Origin: Brachynemurus nebulosus
Taxonomy: Eukaryota > Arthropoda > Insecta > Neuroptera > Myrmeleontidae
Reading direction: 5' to 3'
Assembly (NCBI GenBank): GCA_035578155.1
Contig: JAPWDM010000008.1
Span: forward strand, 25,196,598-25,260,597
DNA: 64,000 bases
Shown: positions 61,139 through 64,000 of the stretch, piece after piece
How positions within the stretch are numbered: the first letter of the stretch is position 1
Layout of the letters: each line of letters opens with the position of its first letter
The notes under the pieces: generated by a model
Seen by the model: only the letters and a program-made list of their open reading frames with translations
Databases searched by the model: none
What the model was told of the DNA's origin: nothing
Made by a program: the position numbers and the translations under genes

Positions 61139-61260
61139 CATTTTTTTTTCTACATATTCGTGTTCTACGGGTCCGAAAACGGATAGCGCCCCTACTCTCG
61201 CCTCTCGCAGCTCTTATCGTATAGACTGTATAAGTCTAATTTTTCGGAGAAAATTCGGCT
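59563..61260 (-). mobile_element. Helentron-like family B, copy 4
   Basis: Reverse orientation. The hairpin end ccgtgagcagcggggcccc is at the left, then the four aaatttcagccctcta repeats (near 60242-60410 and onward), (TA)n at 61063-61134, and agtctaatttttcggagaaa...ttcggct followed by aaaaa at the right. Nearly full-length, very close to copy 1. It sits inside the pogo-like relic. Confidence 0.82.
61063..61134. repeat. (TA)n microsatellite inside family B copy 4
   Basis: About 36 TA units at the family B microsatellite position. Confidence 0.95.
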
Positions 61261-61309
61261 AAAAATTGAATCAGTTTCAATAAACCTACAGTTATCATGT
61301 GTCTATCTC

Positions 61310-61678
61310 TTACACTGTTTGTATCCAGTATGCACCAGGTTTAGAATTTCTGAATTGTTTCAAGCAGTATATGCAAGCACAGTTCTCATCGTCATTTTCA
61401 TTATTCGATTCACATGAACCGTCATCTTTTGGTTTTGTAATTTTTACTTTTTTTGTGTTTTTATCTTTTCAGAGTCAAACAATTTTTTAGTTCCGTTTTT
61501 TTCTTATTCTTGAAAATATCTTTTTTTATCGTTTCTTCCTGCTTTTACCAGTTCTTTTTCTTGAATCTGCTTTCTTAAATGGTCACACATCTTCTGGCGT
61601 TGAAAAAAAATCTAATACCAGATGTTTCAGCGATGGGTCCGATAGGACGGAGCACATTTGGGAGGAAGCGTTGATAAA
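61310..61678 (-). pseudogene. C-terminal end of a pogo/jerky-type transposase
   Basis: Minus strand. The frame contains STPEDV, an in-frame stop, then PFKKADSRKRTGKSRKKR, which matches the linker (SPEDI.P.PKA..R...RGRKK) after the DDE domain of pogo/Tigger-type transposases. After a frame change comes an acidic stretch, then CACIYCLKQFRNSKPGAYWI, the Cys-rich end usually found in these proteins. It ends at 61310, about 50 bp from family B copy 4, and the last Cys pair is lost. CENP-B-type DNA-binding and catalytic domains are absent. Inactive. Confidence 0.75.
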
Positions 61679-62096
61679 TCAAACAATAAAACAGGATTTA
61701 AAGAATGTGTAAACATATCCCATGTGCCTTGTGTAAACTTGCCCCTTCGGCATATTTTCAACAAAATATAACCTATAAATTCTTTAATGAGATTAGCATT
61801 TAACAAACTATCTAAAAATAGCCGTAAAAGAACGGCCTAACAAGATAATCCATTATGAATTGTAAAGATATAATAGTATAATTACTATTCACATCAACAT
61901 AGTAGTGTAAAAATTTACTCATTTCAAAAGAAATCACAAATTCTGCTCTACGTTGTTTGTTACTAATAGTATAGGTTGCAAACTGATGTATTTGCAAATG
62001 GCAGTCTCAGTAACTTGTTTGTCCTGACAGGTGCTGCGATCCGATCAACGGTCCGATAAACTTACCCCTCTACCAAACTTGCCCCAGTCTACCCTA

Positions 62097-62709
62097 CAAC
62101 TCAATTTTTTTTATTCATTTCTTGCATATCAGTAAACAAACTCGCAAATTTTATGGACAAGTTACGGAAATTTTGACAAATTTTTTGAATTAAAGTGTAC
62201 GTGGAACACTTATAGATGCACATGAATGTTAATATATGCATGCATGGAGTTGCATATTACCGCCGACAGATAGTAGCACAGGGAGTGTACCGGTAGTTTT
62301 GCATTAAGAGAAAGAAAAACAGAAAAAGATTTTGTTGAATGATGACACTAAAGTATAATAAAATGATATAGCGTGTCTCTTTCTACTCGAATAAGTGTCA
62401 TTACAGTTTAACAAGAATATTGAGAGGTTAAATATGTTCTAGTTTACGTTTTACTCTTTCCTGTTATACCAAGTACCTAGTTTTTATTTGATTTGATATT
62501 TTTGTATACGTAGTGGTGGTTTCCGGTAAGTGGTTTATAGGTACGGGTAGCTACGGATTTTAAAATTATGAATTGTCTGTTCGGAGTTGAATGATTTCGA
62601 GGGGTTTATGTTGAAAGGTACTTGACGAGAGTAATTATTACTGTTATTATTACCATTTTCTTGTTTTTGATAGAAATGAGAAGTTTAGCTCTATTATTTT
62701 GATAATAAT
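62097..62709. other. AT-rich spacer
   Basis: No supported feature. Confidence 0.5.
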
Positions 62710-62713
62710 TTAA

Positions 62714-63572
62714 CGGAGGAGTCCAAATAAAAAAGCAGCTTTTTTATTTATGATTATTTTGCTTGTTGAAATTTTTTTCAAATTAGGGATGGCTTCAAAT
62801 AGAAAATTTTATTTTTGAAACATTCATTACTCTTCCCTGTGGGGGGAGGGGGCCCTTTTTCACAGGTTTTTAAGCGTTTACAAGGAACGCCATATCTCAA
62901 AAAGTAATGAATATTTTTTAAATATTTTTTCATTATTTTATTCCTAAAGGATCTGTCCATAAAGCTGAGTATGGGTTTCAGGTAATTTTAAAAATTTACG
63001 ATAAAATTGTAATCCCAAAGTTCTAAAAATTATAAAACCCAATTTTTTATTAAAAAAAAAAAAATGTTTAAAAATAGTTACCATTGTTCAAATGGAAAAA
63101 GCATTCTCCACTTTATCCGCAATATGTTTATGAACAAAATGAAAAAAATTAAGTCTCTATCTTTTCTAGAACTTGAGATATTATTTTCCTTGTCGGGAAA
63201 AACACAAGTTTCGGGAAACGGTAAAAAACAAAAATAATCACAAAAGAAGCGGTTTACTCACTGTTTATTAAAACGTCTACAAAGGCTTACAAATAAAAGA
63301 ACATTATCTCAGTACATACTATAACTCGTGTACACACCAAAACTAAATATTACTGATCAAATAGCGAGGGGGGGGGCGAGCGTTATCTGCAAAGGAGTAG
63401 CAACTTGGCTGTGCAGCGATTCACAAATAAATATTTTTCTACTTGAAAAAAAATTTTTTTGGCCATGTTTTATATATCACGTCTTTGTAGAGAACCACAG
63501 AACGAAATAAAAACAAAAAACAAGATTCGAAAAAAATTAGTTTATTAGCCGTTTCTGGCGTGAACTCCCCCC
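62714..63572 (+). mobile_element. TTAA-flanked element (ggaggagttca family), copy 2
   Basis: TTAA at 62710-62713 and 63573-63576. Ends cggaggagtcca and (inverted) ggggggagttca. It aligns along its length with 41186-42054 in the same orientation, roughly 90% alike. The G run (63368-63376) is about six shorter than in copy 1. The 60-codon reverse frame (62778-62960) is shared with three or four residue differences. Confidence 0.83.
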
Positions 63573-63576
63573 TTAA

Positions 63577-64000
63577 AATGTTGGAAATTTTCATGTGATA
63601 TTTGTGATATTTATTTGGAGAAGTGATCTTAAACAGAATGGGTAATTTAATGAATATTATTATAACGATATACAGTTTGAAGAAATTAATTTTGCTTCCA
63701 CGACAACTAAAATGGGGGAAGTGTTTGTTTCCTTCAAAATGAAAAATTTCATTATATTATGTTTTAACGTTTCCTGACCAATTTCAATTTCGTGTTCATT
63801 AATCGGTCCATTTATCTGTCCGCGTGTGGCATAAGATGGGAACTATTCGATTGTTTTTGATACAACTTTTAGAAATTATGCAGTTTGGTTCTCAGACTCT
63901 CTCCTACGAATTTCATCGCAATCGAAATGATGGTAGCCAAATGGTGCTATCATGAAATTCGATTAAATGTCAATATTTTACTACGAGTTCCATTTTGTCC
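63577..64000. other. Unclassified right edge
   Basis: No gene or element end is recognised up to the end of the window. Confidence 0.5.

Larger units (their letters stand above)
59202..62094 (-). mobile_element. pogo-like DNA transposon relic containing family B copy 4
   Basis: The right end (inverted) gggtagactggggcaagttt and the left end aagtagaccggggcaaactt are inverted repeats. TA at 59200-59201 and 62095-62096 is the target duplication. On the minus strand the end of a pogo-type transposase survives (61310-61678). Family B copy 4 is inserted at 59563-61260, next to the 3' part of that gene. The core without it is about 1.2 kb, so the catalytic part is deleted. Confidence 0.82.

Overview
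This window looks like repeat-dominated intergenic or heterochromatic DNA from an animal, most probably an insect. It is very AT-rich and shows no operons, ribosome-binding sites or long open frames. Its repeats are typical of arthropod genomes: piggyBac-like elements with TTAA duplications, Tc1/mariner/pogo-like elements with TA duplications, hAT ends, Helitron and Helentron-like elements, a jockey-like LINE and tRNA-derived SINE-like pieces. I cannot name the species. A hemipteran is only a guess. I find no intact host gene; the only recognisable coding sequence is three decayed transposable-element proteins.

Layout. 1-1330 is the edge of a 120-bp satellite array that decays to the right. 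1.8-8.4 kb holds a (TA)n-bearing Helentron-like element (family A), a 1.35-kb TIR element containing a hAT MITE with a perfect 8-bp duplication, a piggyBac-like element and a 398-bp palindrome. 10.2-19.5 kb holds a TTAA element, two family A copies, the second copy of the 1.35-kb element with a different nested MITE, and a 1.6-kb TIR element containing a truncated jockey LINE and a hairpin element. 20.9-23.4 kb is a piggyBac-like element split by a family B Helentron-like element. 23.6-24.4 kb has inverted tRNA-like sequences and pogo-type boxes. 25.1-27.1 kb is a GC-richer block of unknown origin. 28-31.8 kb is a cluster of fold-back elements, one with a 9-bp duplication. 33-41 kb has further A and B copies, a Helitron, a TA element, a third piggyBac-like copy and a 1.15-kb inverted repeat. 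41-46 kb has a TTAA element, a palindrome-rich MITE and a 2.4-kb Ginger-like transposon. 46-53 kb is mostly unique AT-rich DNA plus one long inverted repeat. 53.7-64 kb holds two B copies (one interrupted by a TA element, one sitting inside a pogo-like relic) and a second copy of the TTAA element.

The most notable feature is the Ginger-like element at 43524-45922. Its long TIRs are built from repeated palindromes, it has a 4-bp GATA duplication, it carries a deletion-bearing KRBA2-like integrase remnant, and a TTAA element is inserted in it. A second theme is that nearly every long (TA)n microsatellite lies inside or at the edge of a mobile element. A third is nesting: at least six element-in-element insertions can be read with their duplications or empty sites, giving a relative chronology of transposition.
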